Positions 20,401-28,645 of a DNA stretch of 64,000 nt are shown here, one piece after another. A program made the position numbers and the translations under genes. A model generated the notes under the pieces. The model worked only from the letters and a program-made list of their open reading frames with translations, ran no database searches and was not told where the DNA came from. Where the stretch lies: NCBI RefSeq assembly GCF_017744555.1, contig NZ_JAGIBD010000001.1:1-64000 (forward strand), given 5' to 3'. This DNA comes from Cellulomonas sp. Its GTDB lineage: Bacteria > Actinomycetota > Actinomycetes > Actinomycetales > Cellulomonadaceae. Position 1 is the stretch's first letter. Each line of letters begins with the position of its first letter.

Positions 20401-22254
20401 ACGCTCGACGCGTTCGCCGACCTGCCCCTCAAGCAGGCCGTCACCGAGCTCGACGTCACCACCGGCACGCCGGTGACCGAGGCCAAGCTCGTCGACCAGG
20501 GCTACTACTACAAGGCGGCGTTCGACGCTTTCCGCTCGTTCCACGCGGCCACGGGGAAGCTCTTCTCGGCCACCGTGTGGGGCCTCACGGACAACCTGAG
20601 CTGGCGCAACACTTCCGGGGCGCCGCTCCTGTTCGACGAGGAGCTCAAGGCCAAGCCGGCGTTCTACGGCGTCGTCGACGGCACGCTCGCGGCCCCGCTG
20701 CGGACCGCGACCGTGTTCCAGGGTGACGTCGCGGTGCAGGCCGGCGCGACGGACGCGCTCACGTGGAAGCAGCTCCCGCTGCACGTCATCGAGGGCGGCA
20801 CGGCGTTCCAGCTGCGCTGGGCGGCCGACCACCTGACGGCGTACGTCACGGTCGACGACGGCACGCACAACGCGTCGGACGCCGTGACGCTGACGCTCGA
20901 CGGCACCGCCTACACCGTGAAGCGCGACGGCAGCGGGGACCTCCCCGCCGCCGTCTCGGACACGGGCACCGGGTACGCGCTCGTCGTGCACCTGCCGCTC
21001 GCCGGCGCGACGGAGGGCGACACGCCGTCGTTCGACGTCGCGGTCACGGACGGCTCGACCACGACCGGCTGGAACAAGCTCGGGGCGATGGGCACGCTGT
21101 CCCTCGTCGAGCCGCTGTCCTACCTGGAGGCGGTCGAGGCCGCCGCGGTCCCGACGATCGACGGCGACGAGGACGCCGCGTGGGCGGCCGCCCACTCGGT
21201 GACCACGTCGAAGGTGAGCGCCGTGTCTCCGAACCCGACGGGTGCGACGGCCGACGTCCGGACGCTGTGGAAGGGCGACACGCTGTACGTCTACGCCACG
21301 GTCACCGACCCGCTGATCAACGTGCAGGCCGCCGACGGCTCGCCGTGGCTCGCGGACTCGCTGGAGATCTTCGTCGACCCCGGCAACGCGAAGAACGACT
21401 CGTACCGGTACGACGACACCCAGATCCGCATCACCGCGAACAACAAGGTGTCGGTCGGCACGGGCGACGAGGGCTACCAGAAGGCCAACGTCGTGTCCGC
21501 GACTCGTCTGACCTCGACGGGCTACGTCGTGGAGGCCGCGATCGGCCTGCACGACAACGGCGGCCTCGGGACGTTCCACGGTCTGGACTTCCAGGTCAAC
21601 GACGCCACGGGCGACGGCGTCCGGACGTCCGTCCGCGGCTGGGCCGAGCCCACGGGCTCGGGGTACCAGACGACGGAGCGCTGGGGCGTCGGCCGGCTGG
21701 TCGCCGCGGCCGGCACGGATCCGGGCACCGACCCCGGCACCGACCCGGGCACGGACCCCGGCACGGACCCGGGCACGACCCCGACGCCCGGCGCCTCCGG
21801 GTCGCCGACGCCGTCGCCGTCGCCGTCCGCGACGGGCACGAACGGCGTGACGCTGACCCTCAAGGGCGGGATCACGTCGGTCAAGGCCGGCGGCAAGGTG
21901 ACGCTCACCGCGACCCACCTGCAGCCGAACGAGCCGGTCGAGGTCTGGATCCACTCGACGCCGGTCCTGCTGGCCCGGGGTGTCGCCTCCTCGACGGGCA
22001 CGTACACCGTGACGGTGACGATCCCGAAGACCCTGCCCGCGGGTCAGCACACCATCGAGGTGCGCGGCCTGTGGTCGGGCAGCTCGGTGTCGGTGCCGAT
22101 CACCGTGACGGGTGCGAGCGGCACGCTCGCCGCCACGGGTGCGCAGGTCGCAGGGGTCATCTCCCTGGCGATCGGCCTGCTCGGGTCGGGGGTCGCACTC
22201 GTGCTCTACCGCCGCCGCGGGTTCGCTCGCCCGGGGGGTGAGCTGCGGAGCTGA
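17476..22254 (+). CDS. cell-wall-anchored CE4 deacetylase / GH10 xylanase
   Basis: 1,592 residues, paralogue of the preceding gene. Order: signal peptide (1-33), two tandem CBM4/9-type modules (about 38-180 and 190-335), NodB/CE4 deacetylase (about 365-557; D373/D374, H426, FFRAPNGSWG), a third CBM4/9 module (about 570-718), GH10 xylanase (about 725-1070; acid/base E872, nucleophile E991), CBM9-like region (to about 1415), DPGT repeats and a Pro/Ser linker, a small beta-rich domain (about 1465-1545), then LAATG (1551-1555), a hydrophobic helix and RRR. The last three form an LAXTG sortase signal, as used by class E sortases of high-GC actinobacteria, so this enzyme should stay on the wall. 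AAAGGAG lies 5 nt before the ATG. Confidence 0.93.
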   Translation: MRRRRLFETIGGAIAAVAVVAVPIAAGLGANAAPAPVVVSSVDFEDGTTGTWFQSGGPTLGVVADGAGKVLSVSNRTNSWDTLQSPTGLFEAGTQYTLSARVKLAAGTTGTAQAHFTVADGTYAWVGTTNVDESGWATVSGTYTLPGTATASTTGVSFEVGAIGGVLPSFLLDDVLITKPAAAPVTPTVDTVSAVDFEDGTNGSWSQSGSPTLAIVADGGSQVLSVSGRANSWDTIQSPTGIFEAGKEYTLSMRVKLAAGTTGSTQAHFTVADGSYTWVGATTVDANGWTTVTGTYTLLGTATAATTKVSIEADAIGGVLPSFLVDDILVTTAGGSTTTPVDPTFVPGGAINPTTTPVTTAAGTGDRSALTFDDGPNGATTVALLDFLKSKNLHATFCVIGQNVTAPGGAAVLQRIVADGHTLCNHSTDYSDMGSLTSAQATQKMKDNLAIIRTALGNPNQQVPFFRAPNGSWGSHLAADAVALGMQPLGVTNTINDWDAATQADVELLKSNLRTSMKNGQIVLMHDGGGDRTNTVAAAQAVIQERLDLGWTFTLPSVTVAPTQAPGDTALSTDFESGMDGWYVRDTGSGSPTAAITTTDKHGGAQSALVSNRSSQGQGLAHDTAGVLVGGNRYDLSAWIKFAADQTPGEVVFSVKAGNQYLNLLAFADMSNSQWVHVTGKFVAPAGAEQLYFETRWANGAAGNISPFMFDDITLTVVAPLGIETNLVPIKSTTDFAVGAAVSSPDKPYSDLVVKHFDQVTPENTMKPESWYTGDAAHTFVTTNAGADALMTFARDNGTKVYGHVLVWHGQTPDWFFQHADGSWLTSSPADQQVLKDRMRTHIDNVAKYLSDKFGKFGSATNPLYAFDVVNETVSDTSGGTPDGLRNSHWHDVLGEQFIDLAFQYANESFNGTYAAAGQAHPVTLFINDYNSELPGKQKRYHDLIERLLARDVPLDGVGHQLHVSMSLPVATLGDTLDAFADLPLKQAVTELDVTTGTPVTEAKLVDQGYYYKAAFDAFRSFHAATGKLFSATVWGLTDNLSWRNTSGAPLLFDEELKAKPAFYGVVDGTLAAPLRTATVFQGDVAVQAGATDALTWKQLPLHVIEGGTAFQLRWAADHLTAYVTVDDGTHNASDAVTLTLDGTAYTVKRDGSGDLPAAVSDTGTGYALVVHLPLAGATEGDTPSFDVAVTDGSTTTGWNKLGAMGTLSLVEPLSYLEAVEAAAVPTIDGDEDAAWAAAHSVTTSKVSAVSPNPTGATADVRTLWKGDTLYVYATVTDPLINVQAADGSPWLADSLEIFVDPGNAKNDSYRYDDTQIRITANNKVSVGTGDEGYQKANVVSATRLTSTGYVVEAAIGLHDNGGLGTFHGLDFQVNDATGDGVRTSVRGWAEPTGSGYQTTERWGVGRLVAAAGTDPGTDPGTDPGTDPGTDPGTTPTPGASGSPTPSPSPSATGTNGVTLTLKGGITSVKAGGKVTLTATHLQPNEPVEVWIHSTPVLLARGVASSTGTYTVTVTIPKTLPAGQHTIEVRGLWSGSSVSVPITVTGASGTLAATGAQVAGVISLAIGLLGSGVALVLYRRRGFARPGGELRS
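17496..17507 (+). promoter_or_regulatory. CGAAACTATCGG motif inside the signal-peptide codons
   Basis: Located at codons 7-11 of the second GH10 gene, the same place as CGAAAGTATCGG in the first. It encodes F-E-T-I-G using GAA and ACT codons. It may be an intragenic operator, or the similarity may only reflect descent plus low-structure codons near a start. Confidence 0.4.
21715..21779 (+). repeat. 12-bp repeat encoding DPGT units
   Basis: Five near-identical units encode Asp-Pro-Gly-Thr, alternating GACCCGGGCACG and GACCCCGGCACC. They form a flexible spacer between the CBM9-like region and the C-terminal wall-anchored part. Confidence 0.8.
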
Positions 22255-22258
22255 CGCT

Positions 22259-22284
22259 GTGACGACGGTGTGGGCCGTCGTCAC
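22259..22284 (+). terminator. terminator after second GH10 gene
   Basis: GTGACGACGG (22259-22268) and CCGTCGTCAC (22275-22284) form a perfect 10-bp stem with a 6-nt loop, starting 4 nt after the stop codon. Confidence 0.7.
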
Positions 22285-22322
22285 GAGATGACCGGTACCC
22301 CGCCGGTCGGCCTGGTGGGCCG

Positions 22323-22366
22323 CGAGGGGCTCGGGGAGCGGTGCACGCCGCTCCCCGGGCCCCTCG
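22323..22366 (+). terminator. long second hairpin before nadC
   Basis: A 19-bp stem with one G-U type pair (22323-22341 with 22348-22366) closes on TGCACG. It would insulate nadC from xylanase transcription. Confidence 0.65.
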
Positions 22367-22388
22367 GTCGTCCCCGGCTGCCACCGAC

Positions 22389-22394
22389 TACGGT
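22389..22394 (+). promoter_or_regulatory. -10 box for a leaderless nadC transcript
   Basis: TACGGT (TANNNT) ends 7 nt before the GTG at 22402, consistent with a leaderless mRNA. No ribosome-binding site is visible. Confidence 0.5.
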
Positions 22395-22401
22395 GACGCT
22401 C

Positions 22402-23394
22402 GTGACCTCCACCCCGGCCCCCGTCCCGTCCGCCGCGCCGAGTCCGGGGGTTGCCGCCGAGTCCGTGGGCTCCAGCCCCCGGCCTCGCGGGGAAGCCACG
22501 GTCTCGACGCGGTCCGGGCTCGACCCGCAGTGGGTCGCCGGGGTCGTCGCGACCGCGCTCGACGAGGACCTCGGGGCCGCGCCCGGGCGGGACGTCACCA
22601 CCCAGGCGACGATCCCGCCGGAGGCGCAGGGCACCGCGGCGCTGGTCGCGCGGGCGCCGGGCGTCGTCGCGGGGCTCGTCGTGGTCCCGGAGGTGCTCCG
22701 GCAGGTCGCAGACCGCCTCGGCCTGCCGGCCGCGACCAACGACCAGCTCGTCGAGGACGGCACCGCGGTCGCGGCGGGCGACGTGCTCGCCGAGCTGTCC
22801 GGCCCGGTCCAGGTGCTGCTCGTCGCGGAGCGCACGCTGCTGAACCTCGCGTCGCGCGCGTCCGGCGTCGCGACGCACACCCGCCGCTGGGCCGACGCGC
22901 TCGCCGGCACGGGCGCGCTCGTGCTGGACACGCGCAAGACGACCCCCGGCCTGCGCGCCCTGGAGAAGTACGCCGTGCGCTGCGGGGGCGGCACGAACAA
23001 GCGGATGGGCCTGTACGACGTCGCGATGGTCAAGGACAACCACGTCGTCGCCGCCGGCTCGGTCGCCGCCGCGGTGCGGGCGGTGCAGACCCGGTTCCCC
23101 GACGTCGCGATCCAGGTCGAGGCCGACACGCTCGACCAGGCGCTCGAGGCCGTCGCGGCCGGCGCGCGCTTCCTGCTGCTCGACAACATGCCCACCGCGG
23201 TGCTGGCCGACGTGGTCGCGGCGGTCCGCGCGGGCGAGGCGACCACCGGTCGCGTCGAGCTCGAGGCGACCGGCAACCTCACGCTCGACCGGGCGCGCGA
23301 GGTCGCGTCGACGGGCGTGGACTACCTCTCCGTCGGCGGGCTCACGCACTCGTCGCCGATCCTCGACCTGGCCCTGGACCTGAGCGCGTCCTGA
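22402..23394 (+). CDS. nadC: nicotinate-nucleotide pyrophosphorylase (carboxylating)
   Basis: Converts quinolinate and PRPP to nicotinate mononucleotide plus CO2 in NAD synthesis. Motifs include DEDLGAAPGRDVTTQATIP, RTLLNLASRASGVAT, LDTRKTTPGLR (PRPP/quinolinate binding), CGGGTNKRMGLYD and VEADTLDQALEA. The start is uncertain: the GTG at 22402 fits a leaderless promoter and gives 330 residues, about 35 more than typical, with a poorly conserved Pro/Ser-rich N-terminus. It has its own promoter here because two xylanase genes and strong terminators separate it from nadB. Confidence 0.93.
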   Translation: MTSTPAPVPSAAPSPGVAAESVGSSPRPRGEATVSTRSGLDPQWVAGVVATALDEDLGAAPGRDVTTQATIPPEAQGTAALVARAPGVVAGLVVVPEVLRQVADRLGLPAATNDQLVEDGTAVAAGDVLAELSGPVQVLLVAERTLLNLASRASGVATHTRRWADALAGTGALVLDTRKTTPGLRALEKYAVRCGGGTNKRMGLYDVAMVKDNHVVAAGSVAAAVRAVQTRFPDVAIQVEADTLDQALEAVAAGARFLLLDNMPTAVLADVVAAVRAGEATTGRVELEATGNLTLDRAREVASTGVDYLSVGGLTHSSPILDLALDLSAS

Positions 23395-23398
23395 CGCC

Positions 23399-23451
23399 CG
23401 GACGGTCGCCCGACGGTCGGCTCGACGGTCGCCCCGGCGGTCGGTCCGACG
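23399..23451 (+). repeat. degenerate 12-bp repeats between nadC and lysS
   Basis: Four or five imperfect copies of CGACGGTCGGCT-like units, 11-12 bp apart, fill the start of the 94-bp spacer. They create several alternative hairpins and could act as terminator or be slipped-strand debris. Confidence 0.45.
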
Positions 23452-23476
23452 GGGGAGGGGCGCCCGGTCGCCCCGG

Positions 23477-23482
23477 TAGAAT
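23477..23482 (+). promoter_or_regulatory. -10 box for a leaderless lysS transcript
   Basis: TAGAAT is a strong TANNNT -10 box ending 6 nt before the GTG at 23489. There is no ribosome-binding site, so a leaderless mRNA is likely. Confidence 0.6.
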
Positions 23483-23488
23483 CGCCCG

Positions 23489-25033
23489 GTGAGCGAGACG
23501 CCTGACGCCCCCGTGACAGCCCCGGACCTCGTCGACGGCACGGTCGACGACGAGACCCCCGAGCAGATCCGGGTCCGGCAGGAGAAGCGCACCCGCATGC
23601 TCGCCGAGGGCGTCGAGGCGTACCCGGTGGGCGTGCCGCGCACGCACACGATCGCCGAGGTCCGCGCGGCGCACCCCGACCTCGAGGCAGGCACCGAGAC
23701 GGACGACGAGGTCGGCGTCGCCGGTCGTGTCGTCTTCCTGCGCAACACCGGCAAGCTCTGCTTCGCGACGCTGCAGGACGGCGAGGGCAACCGTCTGCAG
23801 GCGATGCTCAGCCTCGCGGAGGTCGGCGAGGAGCGGCTCGCCGCGTTCAAGGCCGACATCGACCTCGGCGACCACCTGTTCGTGCACGGCCGCGTCATCT
23901 CGTCGCGCCGCGGCGAGCTGTCCGTGTTCGCCGACGCGTGGCAGCTCGCCGCCAAGGCGATCCGCCCGCTGCCGAACCTCTACGAGGGCACGGTGCTGTC
24001 CGAGGAGGCGCGCGTCCGGCAGCGCTACGTCGACCTGATCATGCGGCCCGCCGCCCGGGACATGGTCCGCCAGCGCGCGGGCGTCGTCCGGTCGCTGCGC
24101 GACAACTTCCACCGCCGCGGCTACCTCGAGGTCGAGACGCCGATGCTGCAGACGCAGCCCGGCGGCGCGGCCGCCCGGCCGTTCGTCACGCACATGAACG
24201 CGTTCGACATCGACCTGTACATGCGCATCGCGCCCGAGCTGTTCCTCAAGCGGGCCGTGGTCGGCGGCATCGAGCGGGTCTTCGAGATCAACCGGAACTT
24301 CCGCAACGAGGGGGCCGACAGCACGCACTCGCCCGAGTTCGCGATGCTCGAGGCGTACGAGGCCTACGGCGACTACGACACCATGGCCGAGCTCACCAAG
24401 GACCTCGTGCAGACGGCCGCCAAGGAGGTGCTCGGCGGCACGCTCGTGACGCTCCCGGACGGCACCGAGTACGACCTGGGCGGCGACTGGGCGCAGCTCA
24501 ACATGTACGACTCGCTGTCGGAGTCGCTGGGCACCGAGATCACCGCCGAGACGAGCCTCGCCGAGCTGAGCGCGATCGCGGCGAAGCTCGATGTCGAGGT
24601 CGACCCGAAGAAGGCCAGCCACGGCAAGCTCGTCGAGCAGCTGTGGGAGCACCGGGTCGGTGACGCGTTGTCCGCGCCGACATTCGTGCGTGATTTCCCG
24701 GTCGAGACGAGCCCGTTGACGCGCGGTCACCGCAGCAAGCCCGGACTCGTGGAGAAGTGGGACCTGTACGTGCGCGGCTTCGAGCTCGCGACGGCCTATT
24801 CCGAGCTGGTCGACCCGGTGATCCAGCGTGAGCGCTTCGAGGCGCAGGCACGGCTCGCCGCGGCCGGCGACGACGAGGCGATGCGCGTCGATGAGGATTT
24901 TCTCACCGCCGTGGAGTACGCCATGCCGCCGGCCGGTGGCATGGGTATGGGGATCGACCGTCTGCTCATGGCGCTCACGGGCTACGGCATCCGCGAGACG
25001 ATCCTTTTCCCGCTCGTCAAGCCGCAGGCCTGA
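23489..25033 (+). CDS. lysS: lysine--tRNA ligase (class II)
   Basis: 514 residues. An N-terminal OB-fold anticodon domain (about 60-170) precedes the class II catalytic core with motif 1 ([11 protein letters not shown]), motif 2 ([20 protein letters not shown]) and motif 3 ([11 protein letters not shown]). Lysine recognition residues of the family ([21 protein letters not shown]) are present. The GTG start is backed by the leaderless -10 box. Near the 3' end (24660-25020) the codons become less GC-rich than elsewhere, a trend that continues through lsr2. Confidence 0.97.
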   Translation: MSETPDAPVTAPDLVDGTVDDETPEQIRVRQEKRTRMLAEGVEAYPVGVPRTHTIAEVRAAHPDLEAGTETDDEVGVAGRVVFLRNTGKLCFATLQDGEGNRLQAMLSLAEVGEERLAAFKADIDLGDHLFVHGRVISSRRGELSVFADAWQLAAKAIRPLPNLYEGTVLSEEARVRQRYVDLIMRPAARDMVRQRAGVVRSLRDNFHRRGYLEVETPMLQTQPGGAAARPFVTHMNAFDIDLYMRIAPELFLKRAVVGGIERVFEINRNFRNEGADSTHSPEFAMLEAYEAYGDYDTMAELTKDLVQTAAKEVLGGTLVTLPDGTEYDLGGDWAQLNMYDSLSESLGTEITAETSLAELSAIAAKLDVEVDPKKASHGKLVEQLWEHRVGDALSAPTFVRDFPVETSPLTRGHRSKPGLVEKWDLYVRGFELATAYSELVDPVIQRERFEAQARLAAAGDDEAMRVDEDFLTAVEYAMPPAGGMGMGIDRLLMALTGYGIRETILFPLVKPQA

Positions 25034-25043
25034 GGAGAACGGC

Positions 25044-25232
25044 ATGGACACGCTGCTCACGGCGCTGGCCGCGATCATCCCGTCGGTCGGTGTCGGCTTC
25101 CTGTTCTGGCTCGCGATCCGCGCGCTCGTGAATGCGGACCGCACCGAGCGGCAGGCTTTGGCGAGAATGGATGCCGCGGAACGCGCGGCAGAAGCCGCCG
25201 GGAAGAATGGCGAATCTCCGTCGAGCGTTTGA
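25044..25232 (+). CDS. small single-pass membrane protein
   Basis: 62 residues starting with ATG 10 nt after the lysS stop and preceded by GAGGAG. An N-terminal hydrophobic segment (about 3-28) is followed by a charged, probably helical cytoplasmic tail ending in GKNGESPSSV. Similar tiny proteins occur between lysS and lsr2 in related genomes as far as I recall. I do not recognise a named family. Possible roles such as a membrane anchor partner are speculation. Confidence 0.65.
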   Translation: MDTLLTALAAIIPSVGVGFLFWLAIRALVNADRTERQALARMDAAERAAEAAGKNGESPSSV

Positions 25233-25248
25233 CGGTGCATTAGCCCGG

Positions 25249-25287
25249 ATGCGATGCTGCACGAGTCCCGCATTTCGCACATCGCAT
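25249..25287 (+). promoter_or_regulatory. 8-bp inverted repeat in the lsr2 leader
   Basis: ATGCGATG (25249-25256) and CATCGCAT (25280-25287) are perfectly complementary, 23 nt apart, in a locally AT-richer stretch just upstream of the lsr2 ribosome-binding site. It could be an autoregulatory site or an mRNA structure. Confidence 0.35.
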
Positions 25288-25302
25288 ACCCCGGAGCGAA
25301 CA

Positions 25303-25641
25303 ATGGCGCAGAAGACTGTCGTGACCCTGGTCGACGACATCGACGGCGGAACTGCCGACGAGACCGTCACGTTCGGGATCGACGGCGTCACCTACGAGAT
25401 CGACCTGACCACGGCGCACGCCGCCGAGCTGCGCGACGCGCTCGCGTCGTGGGTCGGTCACGCGCGCAAGGTCGGGGGCCGCTCGTCGTCCGCACGGTCG
25501 GGTGCCACCACCCGCAACCGTCGCGCCGCGAGCGGCGACGCGCAGGCCGTCCGTGAGTGGGCCAAGGCCAACGGTCACCACGTCTCGGAGCGTGGTCGCA
25601 TCTCGGCCGAGGTGAAGGCCGCGTACGACGCAGCGCACTGA
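25303..25641 (+). CDS. lsr2: Lsr2-family nucleoid-associated protein
   Basis: DNA-bridging xenogeneic silencer that binds AT-rich DNA. 112 residues: an N-terminal dimerisation domain (MAQKTVVTLVDDIDGGTADE onward), a basic Ser/Arg linker, and a C-terminal DNA-binding domain with the RGR AT-hook-like motif in VSERGRISAEV. ATG at 25303 follows CCGGAG by about 7 nt. The locally lower GC of its leader fits autoregulation, though this is inference. Transcription ends at a very strong hairpin about 60 nt downstream. Confidence 0.95.
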   Translation: MAQKTVVTLVDDIDGGTADETVTFGIDGVTYEIDLTTAHAAELRDALASWVGHARKVGGRSSSARSGATTRNRRAASGDAQAVREWAKANGHHVSERGRISAEVKAAYDAAH

Positions 25642-25700
25642 GCACAGCCTCACAGACTGAGCGCACCCACCGGGTCCCCCCGCCCGCGGTCGCGCAGCTC

Positions 25701-25741
25701 GAGAGCCCGGCACCCTGGAACGGTCAGGGTGCCGGGCTCTC
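25701..25741. terminator. bidirectional terminator between lsr2 and xylB
   Basis: A perfect 17-bp stem (25701-25717 with 25725-25741) closes on GAACGGT. It lies between two convergent genes and can serve both. Confidence 0.85.
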
Positions 25742-25822
25742 GTCATGTCCGCGGACCGGGGTGTGCCGGCCCGCGGACCAGGAGGGCGCCGGTCGCGAGG
25801 GGGGCGGACCGGCGCCCGCCCG

Positions 25823-27253
25823 TCAGGCGGGCCGGACGGCCGTGAGGTCCCGCACGGCCGCGTACTGCTCGCGCACGCGCGCGACGGGCTCACCCGTGTA
25901 CGTCTCGGCGGTCGCCGCGGAGCTCCACGCGGGCGGCTGGGCGGCGCCGGACAGCACCCACGCGGCCTGGCGGGCGGCACCGTCGGCGACGTACTCGCCG
26001 GGCGTCGGGACGAGCACGTCGAGCCCGAGCACCGACGGGGCGATCCGCCGCACGGCCTCGGACTGCGCGCCGCCGCCGATGAGGAACAGCCGCTCGACCG
26101 TGACGCCCTGGGCGCGCAGCGCGTCGATGCCGTCGGCCAGCCCGCACAGCATGCCCTCGACGGCGGCCCGGGCCAGGTGCGCGGGCGTCGTGTTGCCGAG
26201 CCGCACGCCGTGCAGCGCACCGGTGGCGTCCGGCTTGTTGGGGGTGCGCTCGCCCTCGAGGTAGGGGACGAGCACGAGGCCGTCGGCGCCCGCCGGGGCG
26301 GACAGGGCCAGCGCGGACAGGCCCGCGTGGTCGGTGCCGAGCAGGCGCGCGGCTGCGTCGAGCACGCGCGACGCGTTGAGCGTGCAGGCCAGCGGAAGGA
26401 ACGCGCCGCTCGCGTCGGCGAACCCGGTGACCATGCCGGTCCCGTCGGCGGTCACGGTCGGCGCGACGGCCGAGACGACACCGGACGTGCCGATCGACAC
26501 CGCGACGTCGCCGGGGCCGAGGCCCAGCGCGAGCGCAGCGGCGGCGTTGTCGCCGGCACCGGGGCCGAGCACGGGCGCGAGCGCGCCGACGGCCGACTTC
26601 GGGCCGGCCTCGGACGGGCCGAGCACGACGGGCAGCGCGGCCGAGTGGCCGAGTGCGAGCTCCAGCAGGTCGTGGCGGTACTCGCCCGTGGCGGGCGACC
26701 AGTAGCCCGTGCCCGACGCGTCGGAGCGGTCGGTGACGAGCGCGTCGAGGCCCGTCGAGCCCGAGCCCGGACCGTGCCCGGCGAGCCGCCACGTCAGCCA
26801 GTCGTGGGGGAGGGCGACCGCGGCGACACGGGCGGCGTTCTCGGGCTCGGCGTCGCGCAGCCAGCGGAGCTTGGTGATGGTGAGGGACGCGACGAGGACC
26901 GAGCCGACGGCGTCGGCCCACGCCTGCGGGCCGCCGAGCTCGTCGATGAGCTGCAGGGCTGCGGAGGCCGAGCGGGTGTCGTTCCAGAGCAGCGCGTCGC
27001 GGACGACCTCGCCGTCCTTGTCGAGCGCCACCATGCCGTGCTGCTGGCCGCCGACGGAGATCGCCTCGACGTCGTCGAGCCCGCCCGCGTCGGCGATGGC
27101 GGTCTGGAGCGCGTCCCACCAGTGGCGGGGGTCGACGGACGTGCCGTCGGGGTGCGAGGCGCGGCCGCTGCGCACGAGCGCGCCGGTGTCGGCGTCGCGG
27201 ACGACGACCTTGCAGGACTGCGTGGAGGAGTCCACGCCGGCGACGAGAGCCAT
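25823..27253 (-). CDS. xylB: xylulokinase
   Basis: Phosphorylates D-xylulose to xylulose 5-phosphate. FGGY-type sugar kinase of 476 residues with the N-terminal phosphate motif [13 protein letters not shown], the substrate region [20 protein letters not shown], and the C-terminal adenosine signature [24 protein letters not shown] precedes the ATG. It lies downstream of xylA on the same strand with a 134-bp spacer that holds a large hairpin, so xylB may be expressed below xylA. Confidence 0.95.
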   Translation of the reverse strand: MALVAGVDSSTQSCKVVVRDADTGALVRSGRASHPDGTSVDPRHWWDALQTAIADAGGLDDVEAISVGGQQHGMVALDKDGEVVRDALLWNDTRSASAALQLIDELGGPQAWADAVGSVLVASLTITKLRWLRDAEPENAARVAAVALPHDWLTWRLAGHGPGSGSTGLDALVTDRSDASGTGYWSPATGEYRHDLLELALGHSAALPVVLGPSEAGPKSAVGALAPVLGPGAGDNAAAALALGLGPGDVAVSIGTSGVVSAVAPTVTADGTGMVTGFADASGAFLPLACTLNASRVLDAAARLLGTDHAGLSALALSAPAGADGLVLVPYLEGERTPNKPDATGALHGVRLGNTTPAHLARAAVEGMLCGLADGIDALRAQGVTVERLFLIGGGAQSEAVRRIAPSVLGLDVLVPTPGEYVADGAARQAAWVLSGAAQPPAWSSAATAETYTGEPVARVREQYAAVRDLTAVRPA

Positions 27254-27329
27254 GGGTTTCCTTCGGGACTGACGGGTCGTGACGGCGTCGTCGCGACGAT
27301 CGGGGGAGGGGCGGCCGGGGGAAAGGGGA

Positions 27330-27364
27330 CCGGCCGGGCCCGTTGCGGAGACGGACCCGGCCGG
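27330..27364 (-). terminator. intra-operon hairpin between xylA and xylB
   Basis: A 14-bp stem with one G-U type pair (27330-27343 with 27351-27364) around a 7-nt loop. It lies after xylA and before xylB on the minus strand and probably attenuates read-through or protects the xylA 3' end. Confidence 0.55.
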
Positions 27365-27387
27365 CGGGGAGTCGGAACGGCTGAGGG

Positions 27388-28575
27388 TCAGCGGGCTCCG
27401 AGCGCGTGCTCGATCGCGAGCTGGTTCAGCCGGACGAAGCCGAAGCCGCGCGCGGCGACCGCGTCGACGTCGAGGTCCTCGTAGGCCGACCGGTCGGCGA
27501 GCAGGTCCGCGAGGGTCTCACCCTCGGCGAGCGTCGGCTGCGAGAGCTCGAGCACGCCGGCCTCCTCGAGAGCCGCCTGGACCTCGGGGTCGGCACGGAA
27601 CGCCTGCGCACGCTCCTTGAGCAGGATGTACGTGGCCATGTTCGCGGCGGCCGAGTCCCAGACACCCTGGAAGTCCTCGGTGCGCGACGGCTTGTAGTCG
27701 AAGTGCACCGGGCCCTCGTAGCGGGGGCCGCCACCCGGGAAGCCGTTCTCGAGCAGGTCGACCGTGGCGAACGCCGAGAACAGGTCGCCGTGGCCGAACA
27801 CGAGGTCCTGGTCGTACTTGATCGACTTCTGGCCGTTGAGGTCGATGTGGAACAGCTTGCCGGCCCACAGCGCCTCGGCGATGCCCTGCGTGTAGTTCAG
27901 GCCGGCCATCTGCTCGTGCCCGACCTCGGGGTTGAGGCCGACGATGTCGCCGTGCTCGAGCTTCGCGATGAGGGCGAGCGCGTGGCCGATCGTCGGGAGC
28001 AGGATGTCGCCGCGGGGCTCGTTCGGCTTGGGCTCGATGGCGATGCGCAGCCCGTAGCCCTTCTCCTTGATGTACGACGCGACGGTGTCGATGCCCTCGG
28101 CGTAGCGGTCGTGCGCGGCGTTGAGGTCCTTGGCCGAGTCGTACTCGGCGCCCTCGCGGCCGCCCCACATGACGAACGTGTCGGCGCCGAGCTCGGCGGC
28201 GAGGTCGACGTTGCGGACGACCTTGCGCAGGCCGTAGCGGCGCACCCGGCGGTCGTTCGAGGTGAACGCGCCGTCCTTGAAGATCGGGTGGCTGAACGTG
28301 TTGGTGGTGACCATCTCGACCGTGATGCCGGTCTCGGCGAGGGCGCCCTTGAACCGGTCGAGGATGCGGTCGCGCTCCGCGGCGTCCGAGCCGAACGGCA
28401 CGACGTCGTCGTCGTGGAACGTGACGTGGGAAGCGCCGAGCTCGGCGAGCTTGTGGACCGACTCGACCGGGTCGAGCCAGGGGCGGGTCGCGGAACCGAA
28501 CTGGTCCTGCGCGTTCCATCCCACGGTCCACAGGCCGAAGGAGAACTTGTCGTCACGGGTGGGCTTGCGGACCAT
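27388..28575 (-). CDS. xylA: xylose isomerase
   Basis: Interconverts D-xylose and D-xylulose (also glucose and fructose in this family). 395 residues, the short actinobacterial class, with the N-terminal block [17 protein letters not shown], catalytic His in [23 protein letters not shown], metal ligands in [21 protein letters not shown] and [26 protein letters not shown] precedes the ATG. Promoter: TTGACC (28642-28637), 17 nt, TAAGTT (28619-28614) on the minus strand. It works with xylB, and with the divergent ROK gene as likely regulator. Confidence 0.97.
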   Translation of the reverse strand: MVRKPTRDDKFSFGLWTVGWNAQDQFGSATRPWLDPVESVHKLAELGASHVTFHDDDVVPFGSDAAERDRILDRFKGALAETGITVEMVTTNTFSHPIFKDGAFTSNDRRVRRYGLRKVVRNVDLAAELGADTFVMWGGREGAEYDSAKDLNAAHDRYAEGIDTVASYIKEKGYGLRIAIEPKPNEPRGDILLPTIGHALALIAKLEHGDIVGLNPEVGHEQMAGLNYTQGIAEALWAGKLFHIDLNGQKSIKYDQDLVFGHGDLFSAFATVDLLENGFPGGGPRYEGPVHFDYKPSRTEDFQGVWDSAAANMATYILLKERAQAFRADPEVQAALEEAGVLELSQPTLAEGETLADLLADRSAYEDLDVDAVAARGFGFVRLNQLAIEHALGAR

Positions 28576-28645
28576 CGTCGAACCTCTCAGCGTCGAGATT
28601 TGTTGTATGGATGAACTTATCCCCGAATCCCGCTAGGGTCAAGCC
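28576..28645. promoter_or_regulatory. divergent xylA / ROK promoter region
   Basis: Minus strand: -35 TTGACC at 28642-28637, a 17-nt spacer, -10 TAAGTT at 28619-28614. Plus strand: -10 TAGGGT at 28634-28639, 6 nt before the ROK ATG. The plus -10 overlaps the minus -35 by 3 bp, so the two promoters should exclude each other. The AT-rich 28598-28619 stretch at the xylA start site is the likely operator. Confidence 0.6.

Noticed and set aside
12647..23955. Very long open frames on the minus strand opposite the two xylanase genes, nadC and lysS (about 1,590 and 2,225 codons)
   Set aside because: They are Arg/Gly/Val-rich with no domain motif, run through known genes on the other strand, and arise because stop codons are rare antisense to GC-rich codons.
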